Positions 8,512 to 14,747 of a stretch of 20,020 nucleotides of DNA are shown in pieces. The stretch comes from a virus: positions 1-20,020 of IMG/VR virus record IMGVR_UViG_3300034018_001188. One strand, 5' to 3'. Position 1 is the first letter of the stretch. The number at the start of each line of letters is the position of its first letter. The position numbers and the translations under genes are program-made. The notes below the pieces were generated by a model, which saw only the letters and a list, made by a program, of their open reading frames with translations, did not search any database and was not told the origin of the DNA.

Positions 8512-9293
8512 ACGCAATCGCAACGACAACGCAACAGGCTGATCCATCCGCTGAGATGTACAGCAAGATCGCAGACCCCATCACCGCCATCGAGAAGATG
8601 GGCGAGTGGATAGCTTCCAGCGGAATGCTGGGATGCACCAAGGTCGAACAGGGAAAGCTCATCGCGTGGCAGTGCGCCGCCGAAAGAAAGACGCCGTTCG
8701 ATTTCAAGCGCGAGTACCACATCATCAACGGCTCTCTCTCCATGAGGAGCGATGCCATGCTGGCCGGCTACCGCGCCCGCGGCGGCAAGGTGGTGTGGAA
8801 GCAGTTCGATACCAAGGCAGCCATCGCTGTCTGGTCCTACGATGGTAACCAGTGCGAGATCGGGTTCTCCACCGAGGACGCCAAGCTCGCTGGACTACTC
8901 CCTGCCAAGCCGGGTTCCGGATGGGCCAAGGATCCTGGTGCTATGCTCCGCGCTCGGTGCATCAGCAAAGCGATCCGCATGCTGGCTCCTGAAGTGGTGG
9001 CCGGCATCTACACCCCTGAGGAGACCGAGGACTTCCAGCCAGCCATTGCTGAGACGCCTGTCGCTCCCACCAAGAGCTTCGACCTCTTGGCCAAGCTGGA
9101 AGAACTCTTCGAGTCACGCGAGTCCGATGTGAACGCCCTGCTGCTCAAGGTCGGTCGCATCAAGGAAGGTCAGACATTCCGCGATCTGGATGACACCTTC
9201 GCCAGCAAGTACATCAGCAAGCCTGATCTCATCTTGAGCAAGCTGCCCGTCATCGTGACACCCGAGATCGTGAACGCGGAGGTCCAGCCGTGA
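8508..9293 (+). CDS. RecT-like single-strand annealing protein
   Basis: The protein has 261 residues from the ATG at 8508, which overlaps the previous stop by 4 nt. A longer in-frame extension upstream only reads through the HTH gene out of frame. The order of motifs fits the phage RecT-like family: CAAERKTPFDFKREYHIING near 56-75, SMRSDAMLAGYRARGGKVVW (79-98), a beta-rich core ending IGFSTEDAKLAGL (118-130), and W..DPGAMLRARCISKAIRM (139-158) followed by PEVVAGIYTPEE (161-172). Such proteins anneal complementary single strands after an exonuclease resects ends. The next gene is a RecE-like nuclease, which strongly supports the call. The start lies in a CA-rich, SD-less context (acaacaacaaATG). 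Confidence 0.8.
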   Translation: MNAIATTTQQADPSAEMYSKIADPITAIEKMGEWIASSGMLGCTKVEQGKLIAWQCAAERKTPFDFKREYHIINGSLSMRSDAMLAGYRARGGKVVWKQFDTKAAIAVWSYDGNQCEIGFSTEDAKLAGLLPAKPGSGWAKDPGAMLRARCISKAIRMLAPEVVAGIYTPEETEDFQPAIAETPVAPTKSFDLLAKLEELFESRESDVNALLLKVGRIKEGQTFRDLDDTFASKYISKPDLILSKLPVIVTPEIVNAEVQP

Positions 9294-10069
9294 GCGGAGA
9301 AATCATCTGCAACATGCCTGCTGCCATCTACCACGGCACCAAGGCACTCTCGAAGTCCGGGCTCGATCAGTTCCGTAAGTCGCCCGCTCACTTCCGCGCT
9401 TGGCAGGATGGCACGACCAAGAACGAGTCGTCACCTGCACTGGAGTTCGGGACCGCCGTTCACATGGCGATCCTTGAGCCTGAACTGTTCGCCAAGTCCT
9501 ACGCGGTGTTCAGCGGAGATCGCCGCACCAAGGACGGCAAAGCAGCCTACGAGGCCGTTATCGCCGCTGGACTGACACCGCTCAATCAAGAGCAGTGGGA
9601 CAACATCACCGGAGCCGCAGCCGCGGTTCACGCTCACCCTGCCGCAGCGCCGCTACTCAACGGCATCCAGACCGAGGTCTCGTGCTTCGACTCGTGGAAT
9701 GGCGTGAAGGTCAAAGCCCGCATCGATGGCCTCGGCAAGGACTACATCATCGATGTCAAAACCACCCAGGACGCCTCACCCGCGTCCTTCGGCAAGTCGT
9801 GCGCCCAGTTCCGCTATCACGTGCAAGCCGCGTGGTACCAGCGCATGACCGGGGTCAACCGGTTCATCTTCATCGCAGTCGAAAAAGAAGCGCCCTATGG
9901 CGTGGCCTGCTACGAACTCGATCAACAGGCCATCGACCTCGGTCACTCAATCATCGAGGAGCAACTCCGCACGTTCGTCGAATGCCAACAGCTCAACTCT
10001 TGGCCTTGTTACTCATCAACCATCCAATCACTCTCGCTGCCCGCGTGGGCGGCTCGTCAGTCCGAATAA
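9290..10069 (+). CDS. RecE-like PD-(D/E)XK exonuclease (exodeoxyribonuclease VIII family)
   Basis: The protein has 259 residues from a GTG whose bases overlap the RecT-like stop (GTGA), with GGAGG at 9278-9282 seven bases upstream. Family landmarks are visible: Y......SKSGLDQFRKSPAHF (15-35), FGTAVHMAIL with H58, ARIDG with D146, the catalytic IIDVKTT with D155-x-K157, and the helical VQAAWY with Q179. These are the metal-binding and catalytic elements of lambda-exonuclease/RecE-type nucleases that resect dsDNA 5' to 3'. Translational coupling to the annealing protein matches their joint function. The C-terminal ~25 residues are Ser/Pro-rich without recognisable features. Confidence 0.88.
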   Translation: MSGEIICNMPAAIYHGTKALSKSGLDQFRKSPAHFRAWQDGTTKNESSPALEFGTAVHMAILEPELFAKSYAVFSGDRRTKDGKAAYEAVIAAGLTPLNQEQWDNITGAAAAVHAHPAAAPLLNGIQTEVSCFDSWNGVKVKARIDGLGKDYIIDVKTTQDASPASFGKSCAQFRYHVQAAWYQRMTGVNRFIFIAVEKEAPYGVACYELDQQAIDLGHSIIEEQLRTFVECQQLNSWPCYSSTIQSLSLPAWAARQSE

Positions 10070-10088
10070 ACAACACACATCCCAACAC

Positions 10089-10508
10089 ATGAAATTCAAA
10101 GTCGATCGTTCCCAAGCCGAAGTGAAGCCGTTTGCCGGCCCCGGCGAATACACTGTCATCGTCAACTCCTGTAAGGATGACGGTCTGGACAAGAGCGGTA
10201 ACAGCGTCGCAACCCTGCGATACAAGGGTCCATCCGGGGAGGTCATCAGCGACCGCTTCGTTCTCAAGGACACCATGATGTGGCGCATTCAGGCGCTGAT
10301 CAGTGCGACCGAGGCAAACATCGATGACGGTGCTGAGTTCGATTTTAGCCTCAACGGAGCCTTCTTCCGATTCCTCCAAGGCTTCGTTGGACTGTCCCTC
10401 GTGATCGTCCTAGAAGAGGAGAAGTACACCGACAAGTTCGGTGCTGAGCAGATCGCTCTTCGAGTCCGTCGCATGAAGAAGGTGCCGAGCGATAACGACA
10501 CCATCTGA
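10089..10508 (+). CDS. DUF669-type protein, putative phage ssDNA-binding protein
   Basis: The protein has 139 residues. I chose the ATG at 10089 because an upstream in-frame extension would overlap the exonuclease gene by about 170 nt, and its translation is unlike protein. The sequence KPFAGPGEYTVIVNSCKDDG, a following beta-rich core (VATLRYKGPSGEVISDRFVL), an alpha segment (WRIQALISATEA) and a C-terminal beta strand resemble DUF669. That family sits next to phage recombinases and helicases and is thought to bind single-stranded DNA. The C-terminus ends in a mildly acidic tail (SDNDTI), as in SSBs. The leader is CA-rich and SD-less (catcccaacacATG). The SSB role is inferred from family and neighbours. 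Confidence 0.65.
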   Translation: MKFKVDRSQAEVKPFAGPGEYTVIVNSCKDDGLDKSGNSVATLRYKGPSGEVISDRFVLKDTMMWRIQALISATEANIDDGAEFDFSLNGAFFRFLQGFVGLSLVIVLEEEKYTDKFGAEQIALRVRRMKKVPSDNDTI

Positions 10509-10522
10509 CCTACAAACAAAAG

Positions 10523-10550
10523 CCCCCCGGAGAGTGCAGGCTCCGGGGGG
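10523..10550 (+). promoter_or_regulatory. Strong 10-bp GC hairpin covering the helicase start region
   Basis: CCCCCCGGAG (10523-10532) pairs perfectly with CTCCGGGGGG (10541-10550) across an 8-nt loop. The 3' arm ends 4 nt before the helicase ATG at 10555, so its G-rich bases are the only SD-like stretch and would be sequestered when folded. No T-run follows on the plus strand, so this is not a canonical intrinsic terminator for the upstream operon. On the minus strand it is followed by CTTTTGTTTG. Translational control or transcript-end stabilisation is inferred. Confidence 0.6.
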
Positions 10551-10554
10551 TGAC

Positions 10555-11715
10555 ATGAGTCCAAAACAAACAAACAAAGCGCAACGACACGCTATGCAGA
10601 CCAAAGATCATCCGGAAACCATTTCGACGCAAGCATTTCTGCTGCGTCCCTACCAGCAACGAGCGGTCGAGTGGGCCAAGTCTGGAGCTGATGGACTCAT
10701 CATCGCACCCGCGGGGAGCGGCAAGACCCTCATCGCTTCCTCGATCATCAAGCATTTCTGCCAATTTCCGACATGGACATTTGGATGGCTCGCCCCCACC
10801 CGAGAGACATGTCAGCAGGCGGTTGCTTCGCTTCATGCGATGGGCGTCAATACTTCCCGCGTTGAGGTCCGTTGCCCCCATGAATCAGTCGATTTCTCCA
10901 GGAAGAATCTGATCATCGTGGACGAGGCGAAGCACAGTCCCGCTGCCACTTGGCTCAAGATTATCGAGTCATGCAGCGGCCTGCGATTTGGATTCGATGC
11001 GACCCCTTGGTCCGATGATCCAGAGCGTAATGAGATCCTTCGCAAGCTCTTCCGCGATACCCAGTTCGAAATCCGCCGGGATGAACTGGCCGGTGTGTTG
11101 GCTCATGCGACCGTGCACATGAGTTCCGCCACCGACCTGCATATCCAGGCGAAGATCGATGGCCACATCGAAAGATTGTTCGCAGAACGCAAGCGGTATA
11201 TGAGGATCAGCCAGCCAGAACTCCGAGCCATGTGCGCTTGGGAGGCTCTCACAGAGATCGGTATCTGCGGTAACCAGACACGCAACGCTACCGCAATCAT
11301 GTTGGCCAACTGCCACTCTACAACCGGACCCACCCTCGTTTTGGTTCCCCGTGTCACACTCGGAGAAATGTACGCCAGCAAGATCGAAGGATCGGTACTG
11401 GTTCACTCCAAGATGCCCAAGAAGTCTCGGAAGTACGTCATGGATGAGTTCCTCAAAGGCCACATCAAAACCATGATCGCCACATCACTGGCCGACGAGG
11501 GGTTGGATCTGCCTAACGTCGAGACACTGGTCATGGTGTCCGGTGGTCGGAGCGCCCAGAAGACCATCCAGCGGGCCAGCCGTGCGCTGCGCCGTGCGCC
11601 AGGAAAGGACCACGCGATCATCCACGACTTCCGCGACACCTTCCATCCGTTGGCAGAAGCCCACGCCAAGAAGCGCATCAAGTGCTACAAGGAACTCGGA
11701 TGCCACTTCGCATGA
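10555..11715 (+). CDS. Superfamily 2 DEAD/DEAH-type helicase
   Basis: The protein has 386 residues from the ATG at 10555. A GTG at 10534 is in frame but sits in the hairpin loop, and an ATG at 10594 is also possible. Motifs in order: Q-tip-like LRPYQQRAVEWA (30-41), Walker A APAGSGKT (51-58), Ia LAPTRETC (79-86), DEAK box IIVDEAKH (120-127), a DATP motif-III-like element (148-151), motif IV-V LVHSKM...MIATSLADEGLDLP, and motif VI QRASRALR (339-346). The compact two-RecA-domain form is typical of phage SF2 helicases that unwind DNA in replication or recombination. DEAK replaces the usual DEAH/DEAD. It lies between the DUF669 gene and a one-TM peptide, and its TGA overlaps the next ATG. Confidence 0.88.
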   Translation: MSPKQTNKAQRHAMQTKDHPETISTQAFLLRPYQQRAVEWAKSGADGLIIAPAGSGKTLIASSIIKHFCQFPTWTFGWLAPTRETCQQAVASLHAMGVNTSRVEVRCPHESVDFSRKNLIIVDEAKHSPAATWLKIIESCSGLRFGFDATPWSDDPERNEILRKLFRDTQFEIRRDELAGVLAHATVHMSSATDLHIQAKIDGHIERLFAERKRYMRISQPELRAMCAWEALTEIGICGNQTRNATAIMLANCHSTTGPTLVLVPRVTLGEMYASKIEGSVLVHSKMPKKSRKYVMDEFLKGHIKTMIATSLADEGLDLPNVETLVMVSGGRSAQKTIQRASRALRRAPGKDHAIIHDFRDTFHPLAEAHAKKRIKCYKELGCHFA

Positions 11716-11828
11716 GCACCGCACTCACCATCGTCTCCATGGCCGTGCTGATGCCGCTCTGCGTGATCGCAGGTGTCTACGTAGGCCACACTCTCACCAT
11801 CAAGTCCCAACAAACCAAAACCAAATGA
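11712..11828 (+). CDS. 38-residue single-membrane-span peptide
   Basis: The peptide starts MSTALTIVSMAVLMPLCVIA and continues GVYVGHTLTI, then a basic tail KSQQTKTK. About 20 hydrophobic residues (4-25) form one probable membrane helix. It is embedded by 4-nt ATGA overlaps at both ends: with the helicase stop at 11713 and with the PP-loop enzyme ATG at 11825. The last residues (QQTKTK) are encoded by the same 18-nt CA-rich sequence that precedes the resolvase start. The tail may therefore be a translated leader rather than selected protein. The function is unknown; the double coupling argues that it is really translated. Confidence 0.55.
   Translation: MSTALTIVSMAVLMPLCVIAGVYVGHTLTIKSQQTKTK
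11807..11824 (+). repeat. 18-nt CA-rich leader repeat, copy 1 (before the PP-loop enzyme)
   Basis: The sequence ccaacaaaccaaaaccaa lies immediately before the ATG at 11825. An identical 18-mer ends at the A of the ATG at 12674. It has no G, no SD site and little capacity to fold, so it looks like an unstructured initiation leader. Confidence 0.8.
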
Positions 11829-12640
11829 GAATCCTGAACCTTGGCGGTGGCGTACAGTCAACGACGCTCTATCTGATGGCCCTCAAAGGTGAGATTGCTC
11901 CGATAGAATGCGCCATCTTCGCCGATCTGGGCGAAGAGCCGAAGTCAGTCTACGTCCACATGGAGTGGCTCAAGAGTCTGGGTGGGCCAATTGTCCATGT
12001 CGTGTCTGCCGGGATTCTTGGTGACGACCTAAAGCATGGAGTCAATTCATCGGGAAGATTTGCATCAATCCCTGCATTCACCGCTCAGAACGAAGGTGAG
12101 CCGCTTGGGAAGATCCGCCGTCAATGCACCAGCGAGTACAAGATTCTGCCAATCGAACGATTCATTCGACGTAATCTTCTTGGACTTCAGAAAGGTGAGC
12201 GCATAAAAACCAAACTGACCCAGCTTTTTGGAATCAGCCTCGATGAAGCGGGCCGAGCTACACGCATCAAAGCCAACAGTCCGCACTGGTCTGAACCCGA
12301 GTTCCCGCTCTGCGACAAGATGATGACCAGAACAGACTGCGTGAAGTGGCTGGAAGCATTTGGAATCCCGCATCAGGTGCCGCGTTCTGCCTGTGTATTC
12401 TGTCCGTACAAGTCAGACTACGAATGGCTGAAGCTCAGAGAATCCGATCCAGATGGATGGGCTAGAGCGGTCGAAATAGACGATGCACTCCGAGTTGAAG
12501 GAACCGTTTGCAATCGAAACCTCAATGAAAAGCTCTACATCCACAAAAGCTGTCGCCCCCTGAAAGAGGTGCACCTGACCGACGGAGAGCGCGGTCAATC
12601 AGCATTCAACTTTGAGTGCGAAGGTGGATGCGCTCTTTAA
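11825..12640 (+). CDS. PAPS-reductase-like N-type PP-loop enzyme (adenine nucleotide alpha hydrolase family)
   Basis: The protein has 271 residues. The PP-loop LNLGGGVQST (4-13) binds ATP or an adenylated substrate; it is the phage-type variant of SGGxDS. Further family features are RRQCTSEYKILPIERFIR (98-115), LFGISLDEAGR (134-144), MMTRTDCVKWLEAFGIP (166-182), RSACVFCPYKSDYEWLKL (187-204) and a C-terminal ECEGGC (264-269). C101, C190, C193, C265 and C269 could hold a metal or Fe-S cluster, or carry sulfur. Family members reduce or transfer sulfur or modify tRNA/DNA. The substrate here is unknown, and no sulfate-assimilation partner is present. It sits among DNA-processing genes, so nucleic-acid thio-modification is possible but unproven. 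The start overlaps the previous stop (ATGA). Confidence 0.8.
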   Translation: MRILNLGGGVQSTTLYLMALKGEIAPIECAIFADLGEEPKSVYVHMEWLKSLGGPIVHVVSAGILGDDLKHGVNSSGRFASIPAFTAQNEGEPLGKIRRQCTSEYKILPIERFIRRNLLGLQKGERIKTKLTQLFGISLDEAGRATRIKANSPHWSEPEFPLCDKMMTRTDCVKWLEAFGIPHQVPRSACVFCPYKSDYEWLKLRESDPDGWARAVEIDDALRVEGTVCNRNLNEKLYIHKSCRPLKEVHLTDGERGQSAFNFECEGGCAL

Positions 12641-12656
12641 CAAAAATTTCAGTACA

Positions 12657-12674
12657 CCAACAAACCAAAACCAA
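12657..12674 (+). repeat. 18-nt CA-rich leader repeat, copy 2 (before the resolvase)
   Basis: This is an exact second copy of ccaacaaaccaaaaccaa. Its last base is the A of the resolvase ATG. It occupies half of the 33-nt gap after the PP-loop enzyme. There is no SD site, which fits an SD-independent start. Confidence 0.8.
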
Positions 12675-13129
12675 TGAGCAAAACAATCGTAGCCTGTGAC
12701 CCCGGCGTGAACGGCGGGTTCGCAATCCACACCAAGGACGGGATCCTCCTGTTCGCAATGCCCGAATCATTGCCCGATATGGCGCAACTACTAATCGGAT
12801 TCAAATTAGCAGATAGCCATCTCTGGATTGAGAAGGTCCCCAAGTTCGTGTCCAAGCTGACTCCTGCTGCTTCGGTCGCCACCCTGCACGAGAACTACGG
12901 CATCATCCAAGGATTGGCCTACTCCATTGGCTACGCCCTCCACCGCGTGGAACCCAAGGTATGGCAAGACCCTCTTGGACTGGGTGGTAAACGCTCTTGC
13001 GCCAACTCCGCGGAGTGGAAGCGCAAGCTCAAGGCGAAGGCCCAGGAACTGTATCCGCACCTAGATGTCACGCTTAAGAACTGTGACGCCCTGCTGGTCC
13101 TCCACTACGCCCAGGGAGGTGGTCGATGA
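12674..13129 (+). CDS. RuvC-like Holliday-junction resolvase (RNase H fold)
   Basis: The protein has 151 residues. The RNase-H-fold signature is visible: VACDPGVNGGFAI with D9 (strand 1), LWIEKVP with E53, a central helix ASVATLHENYGIIQGLAYSI, HRVEPKVWQDPLGL, and the C-terminal catalytic NCDALLVLHYA with D138. These match the acidic residues of RuvC-type endonucleases that cut four-way junctions by a two-metal mechanism. It is shorter than bacterial RuvC, as is usual for phage and plasmid relatives. Lying after recombination genes, it probably resolves recombination or replication intermediates before packaging. Initiation is SD-less through the CA-rich leader. The stop overlaps the next ATG (ATGA). 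Confidence 0.82.
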   Translation: MSKTIVACDPGVNGGFAIHTKDGILLFAMPESLPDMAQLLIGFKLADSHLWIEKVPKFVSKLTPAASVATLHENYGIIQGLAYSIGYALHRVEPKVWQDPLGLGGKRSCANSAEWKRKLKAKAQELYPHLDVTLKNCDALLVLHYAQGGGR

Positions 13130-13290
13130 GCGAGCAGGTCAAACGAATGATCAACGATGGTACCGGGGTGTACCAGATGAGCAGGAGCCAAGCCGGTGAA
13201 ACCTATCGTGCAGCGAAGAAACTTAAAAGATATGAAGTCAGCTACTGGAACAGGAACAAAAAGAACAAGCAAACCCAAACGAAACCGTGA
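13126..13290 (+). CDS. 54-residue basic protein, unknown function
   Basis: The protein starts MSEQVKRMINDGTGVYQMSR and ends in a Lys/Asn/Gln/Thr-rich tail (NRNKKNKQTQTKP). The ATG overlaps the resolvase stop, and GGGAGG (13114-13119) stands six bases upstream. Residues 5-32 could form a small HTH (VKRMINDGTGVYQMSRSQAG, with a Q.SRS.AG turn), so DNA binding is possible but weakly supported. Its last 59 nt overlap the start of the ribbon-helix-helix gene in another frame. The repetitive tail may be unselected sequence encoded by that neighbour's leader. Confidence 0.55.
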   Translation: MSEQVKRMINDGTGVYQMSRSQAGETYRAAKKLKRYEVSYWNRNKKNKQTQTKP

Positions 13291-13426
13291 GCTTGTTAAA
13301 CACGTTTTAGTGTCACCAGATGTGCATGCTGAGTTAAAGGCATACGCAATCAAAAATGGATATAGAACTCAGGGACTGGCAGATGAAGCAATTGCAGAAT
13401 ATCTAAAGAGACAGGAGGCGAAATGA
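13232..13426 (+). CDS. Ribbon-helix-helix (CopG/Arc-like) DNA-binding protein
   Basis: The protein has 64 residues from the ATG at 13232; an upstream GTG at 13196 is also in frame. A basic N-terminus (KSATGTGTKRTSKPKRNREL) is followed by a strand VKHVLVSPDVHAELKAYAIK and a second helix YRTQGLADEAIAEYLKRQ. This is the beta-alpha-alpha pattern of RHH regulators or antitoxins. No toxin gene is recognisable beside it, so a phage repressor is as likely as an antitoxin. The sampled stretch 13291-13350 is about 42% GC, lower than flanking genes, hinting at a different origin. It ends with AGGAGG-cgaa-ATGA, which provides the SD and overlapping start for the next gene. Confidence 0.6.
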   Translation: MKSATGTGTKRTSKPKRNRELVKHVLVSPDVHAELKAYAIKNGYRTQGLADEAIAEYLKRQEAK

Positions 13427-13620
13427 GCGAGCAAAACAAATCAGAGACGGTACGACTAACATTCAAAGGACTGCTGTCCATTTACCTGCCGGACGAGAAG
13501 GTGGCGGAAGTGTACAACGCCACCGAACTGTCCTGCCGCAGGAACAATTGGGGAATCGCAATCGACGAGAGCAACCGATTGGACTTTGTTCCGATGGTGA
13601 AGGTGGAGGAATCGAAATGA
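13423..13620 (+). CDS. 65-residue phage protein of unknown function
   Basis: The sequence is MSEQNKSETVRLTFKGLLSI, then YLPDEKVAEVYNATELSCRR and a short hydrophobic end. A strong SD, AGGAGG (13413-13418), precedes the ATG, which overlaps the RHH stop. Predicted secondary structure by eye is beta (TVRLTFKGLLSIYL), alpha (EKVAEVYNATE), then beta (NNWGIAID, LDFVPMVKV). No catalytic or metal motif is seen. The first four residues (MSEQ) and the surrounding DNA repeat those of the 13126 gene, consistent with a shared gene-boundary sequence. Confidence 0.65.
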   Translation: MSEQNKSETVRLTFKGLLSIYLPDEKVAEVYNATELSCRRNNWGIAIDESNRLDFVPMVKVEESK

Positions 13621-13886
13621 GCGCACCAATCAACGACGGAGGACCGGCGTTTCCAACTGCTGCAACCGCGACAACGCATGGATTCTATCAAGACGGTCAA
13701 CCTTGCATGACCCATTACGGTTCGAGATCTGGTATCACTGTCAGAGACTACTTCGCGGCGGCTGCGTTGCAGGGAATCATCTCGGACGCGAGCGTTCCGG
13801 CCAGTAGCAAGAAGGATGGGGAATTGGTTTCCCGATCTGCCTATGAATACGCCGACGCGATGCTCAAAGCGAGGGAGGGCAAATGA
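13617..13886 (+). CDS. 89-residue conserved phage protein (INDGGPAFP...RDYFAAAALQG family)
   Basis: The ATG at 13617 overlaps the previous stop (ATGA), with GGAGGA at 13605-13610. The frame is open further upstream but that extension is out of phase with the neighbouring gene. The opening PINDGGPAFP, a middle SGITVRDYFAAAALQGIISD and a closing helix RSAYEYADAMLKARE match a small protein family found widely in tailed phages of diverse hosts. No biochemical role is known to me. The amphipathic ALQG and YADAML helices suggest a small helical fold. Confidence 0.78.
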   Translation: MSAPINDGGPAFPTAATATTHGFYQDGQPCMTHYGSRSGITVRDYFAAAALQGIISDASVPASSKKDGELVSRSAYEYADAMLKAREGK

Positions 13887-14068
13887 GCGACGACACTTTA
13901 GCAAAACTCACAGGCGCAGTTGCTGTGAGCATGTTCATCATCGGAATTATCTTAGGATTCACCAGAGGTGACACGGCACTGAGAAAAGAAGCCATCCTCG
14001 CAGGAGCCGCCTACTACACAAACGACGCGAGCGGTAAACCGCAGTTCAAATGGAAGGAGTGCAAATGA
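13883..14068 (+). CDS. 61-residue one-TM phage protein
   Basis: The sequence MSDDTLAKLTGAVAVSMFII followed by GIILGF gives one membrane helix (residues about 9-26). The rest is a short soluble domain ending AILAGAAYYTNDASGKPQFKW. That end follows a pattern common in small phage proteins (A..aG.A.Y..d..G...F.Wk). GGAGGG at 13874-13879 precedes the ATG, which overlaps the previous stop. Its function is unknown; a membrane-anchored accessory role is inferred. Confidence 0.7.
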   Translation: MSDDTLAKLTGAVAVSMFIIGIILGFTRGDTALRKEAILAGAAYYTNDASGKPQFKWKECK

Positions 14069-14547
14069 GCGACACCCCGATATCAGACTCGACTCCGCAC
14101 AACGTAGCCGATCTGGGGATGCGGATCAGGATGATCGAACGCGAACTCAACGCGGCCAATGCAATCATCCGGCAGCAGCAATTGCTGGATGAAGCAAACC
14201 TGCGGCTTCAAGACCACATCAAACGGTTGGAGGAATGGAAGGAGTCGGCATTGGCGGTTGAACGCGAATGGGACGCCAACGCCATCGCAAAACTGCTCGG
14301 AGCAAAACTCGGAGAGTCTCAGCGCAAAGTGATTCAGCGCGAAGTGCCTCTACTTTTAGAACGCATCAAGCGGTTGGAGAAGTCCTCGCAGCAATTGAAA
14401 TCATTAAATAATAAAATATGCGAGATAAATCTCAAAGTGTCTCAAGAGCGGCATGACTCGAATGTCCGCATCACCCAACTGGAGCAGGAGAACGACGCAT
14501 TGAGAGCCGATCTGCTGCTGTGGGAGAACGGAGGGCCGTTGCCGTGA
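14065..14547 (+). CDS. Coiled-coil phage protein, 160 residues
   Basis: After a short Asp/Ser/Thr leader (MSDTPISDSTPHNVADLG), residues 19-80 form a heptad-rich helix (RIRMIERELNAANAIIRQQQ onward). A central helical segment (AIAKLLGAKLGESQRKVIQR) and a second coiled coil (about 95-155) follow. A stretch at 14397-14440 is strikingly AT-rich compared with the rest of the gene and encodes KSLNNKICEINLKVS inside the second coil. AAGGAG (14054-14059) and an ATGA overlap set the start. No enzymatic motif is seen. It may be a scaffold or oligomerisation protein; I do not recognise a specific family. Confidence 0.68.
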   Translation: MSDTPISDSTPHNVADLGMRIRMIERELNAANAIIRQQQLLDEANLRLQDHIKRLEEWKESALAVEREWDANAIAKLLGAKLGESQRKVIQREVPLLLERIKRLEKSSQQLKSLNNKICEINLKVSQERHDSNVRITQLEQENDALRADLLLWENGGPLP

Positions 14548-14747
14548 AACGCTACACCCACATCGTATTGCGACGAATGCCTCCTTTGAACGGATTCAGC
14601 ATCAAGACTCCAGAAGGTAAGTTCCTGAGCGACATACGTCCACGGGGCATTGTGATGGAACTCAATCGTCTCAACGACCGGATCAAACAACTCGAAGCCA
14701 AAGTGGATGAACTCCACGACTTGGAGAAATGGTTGGAGGGAAGATGA
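14544..14747 (+). CDS. 67-residue small coiled-coil protein
   Basis: The GTG at 14544 overlaps the previous TGA, with GGAGGG at 14530-14535 eight bases upstream. The frame is open a few codons further, but the GTGA coupling fits the cluster. The N-terminal ~35 residues look beta-rich (YTHIVLRRMPPLNGFSIKTP, then GKFLSDIRPRGIV). A C-terminal helix with heptads (NRLNDRIKQLEAKVDELHDL) could pair with the neighbouring coiled-coil protein. That partnership is speculative. Confidence 0.6.
   Translation: MKRYTHIVLRRMPPLNGFSIKTPEGKFLSDIRPRGIVMELNRLNDRIKQLEAKVDELHDLEKWLEGR

Noticed and set aside
10509-10554. Canonical rho-independent terminator on the plus strand
   Set aside because: The hairpin is strong but is followed by tgacatgag rather than a T-run, and the next start codon is 4 nt away.
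13232-13426. Toxin-antitoxin system built on the RHH protein
   Set aside because: No neighbouring protein shows a known toxin fold; the overlapping 54-residue peptide is too poorly defined to name as a toxin.
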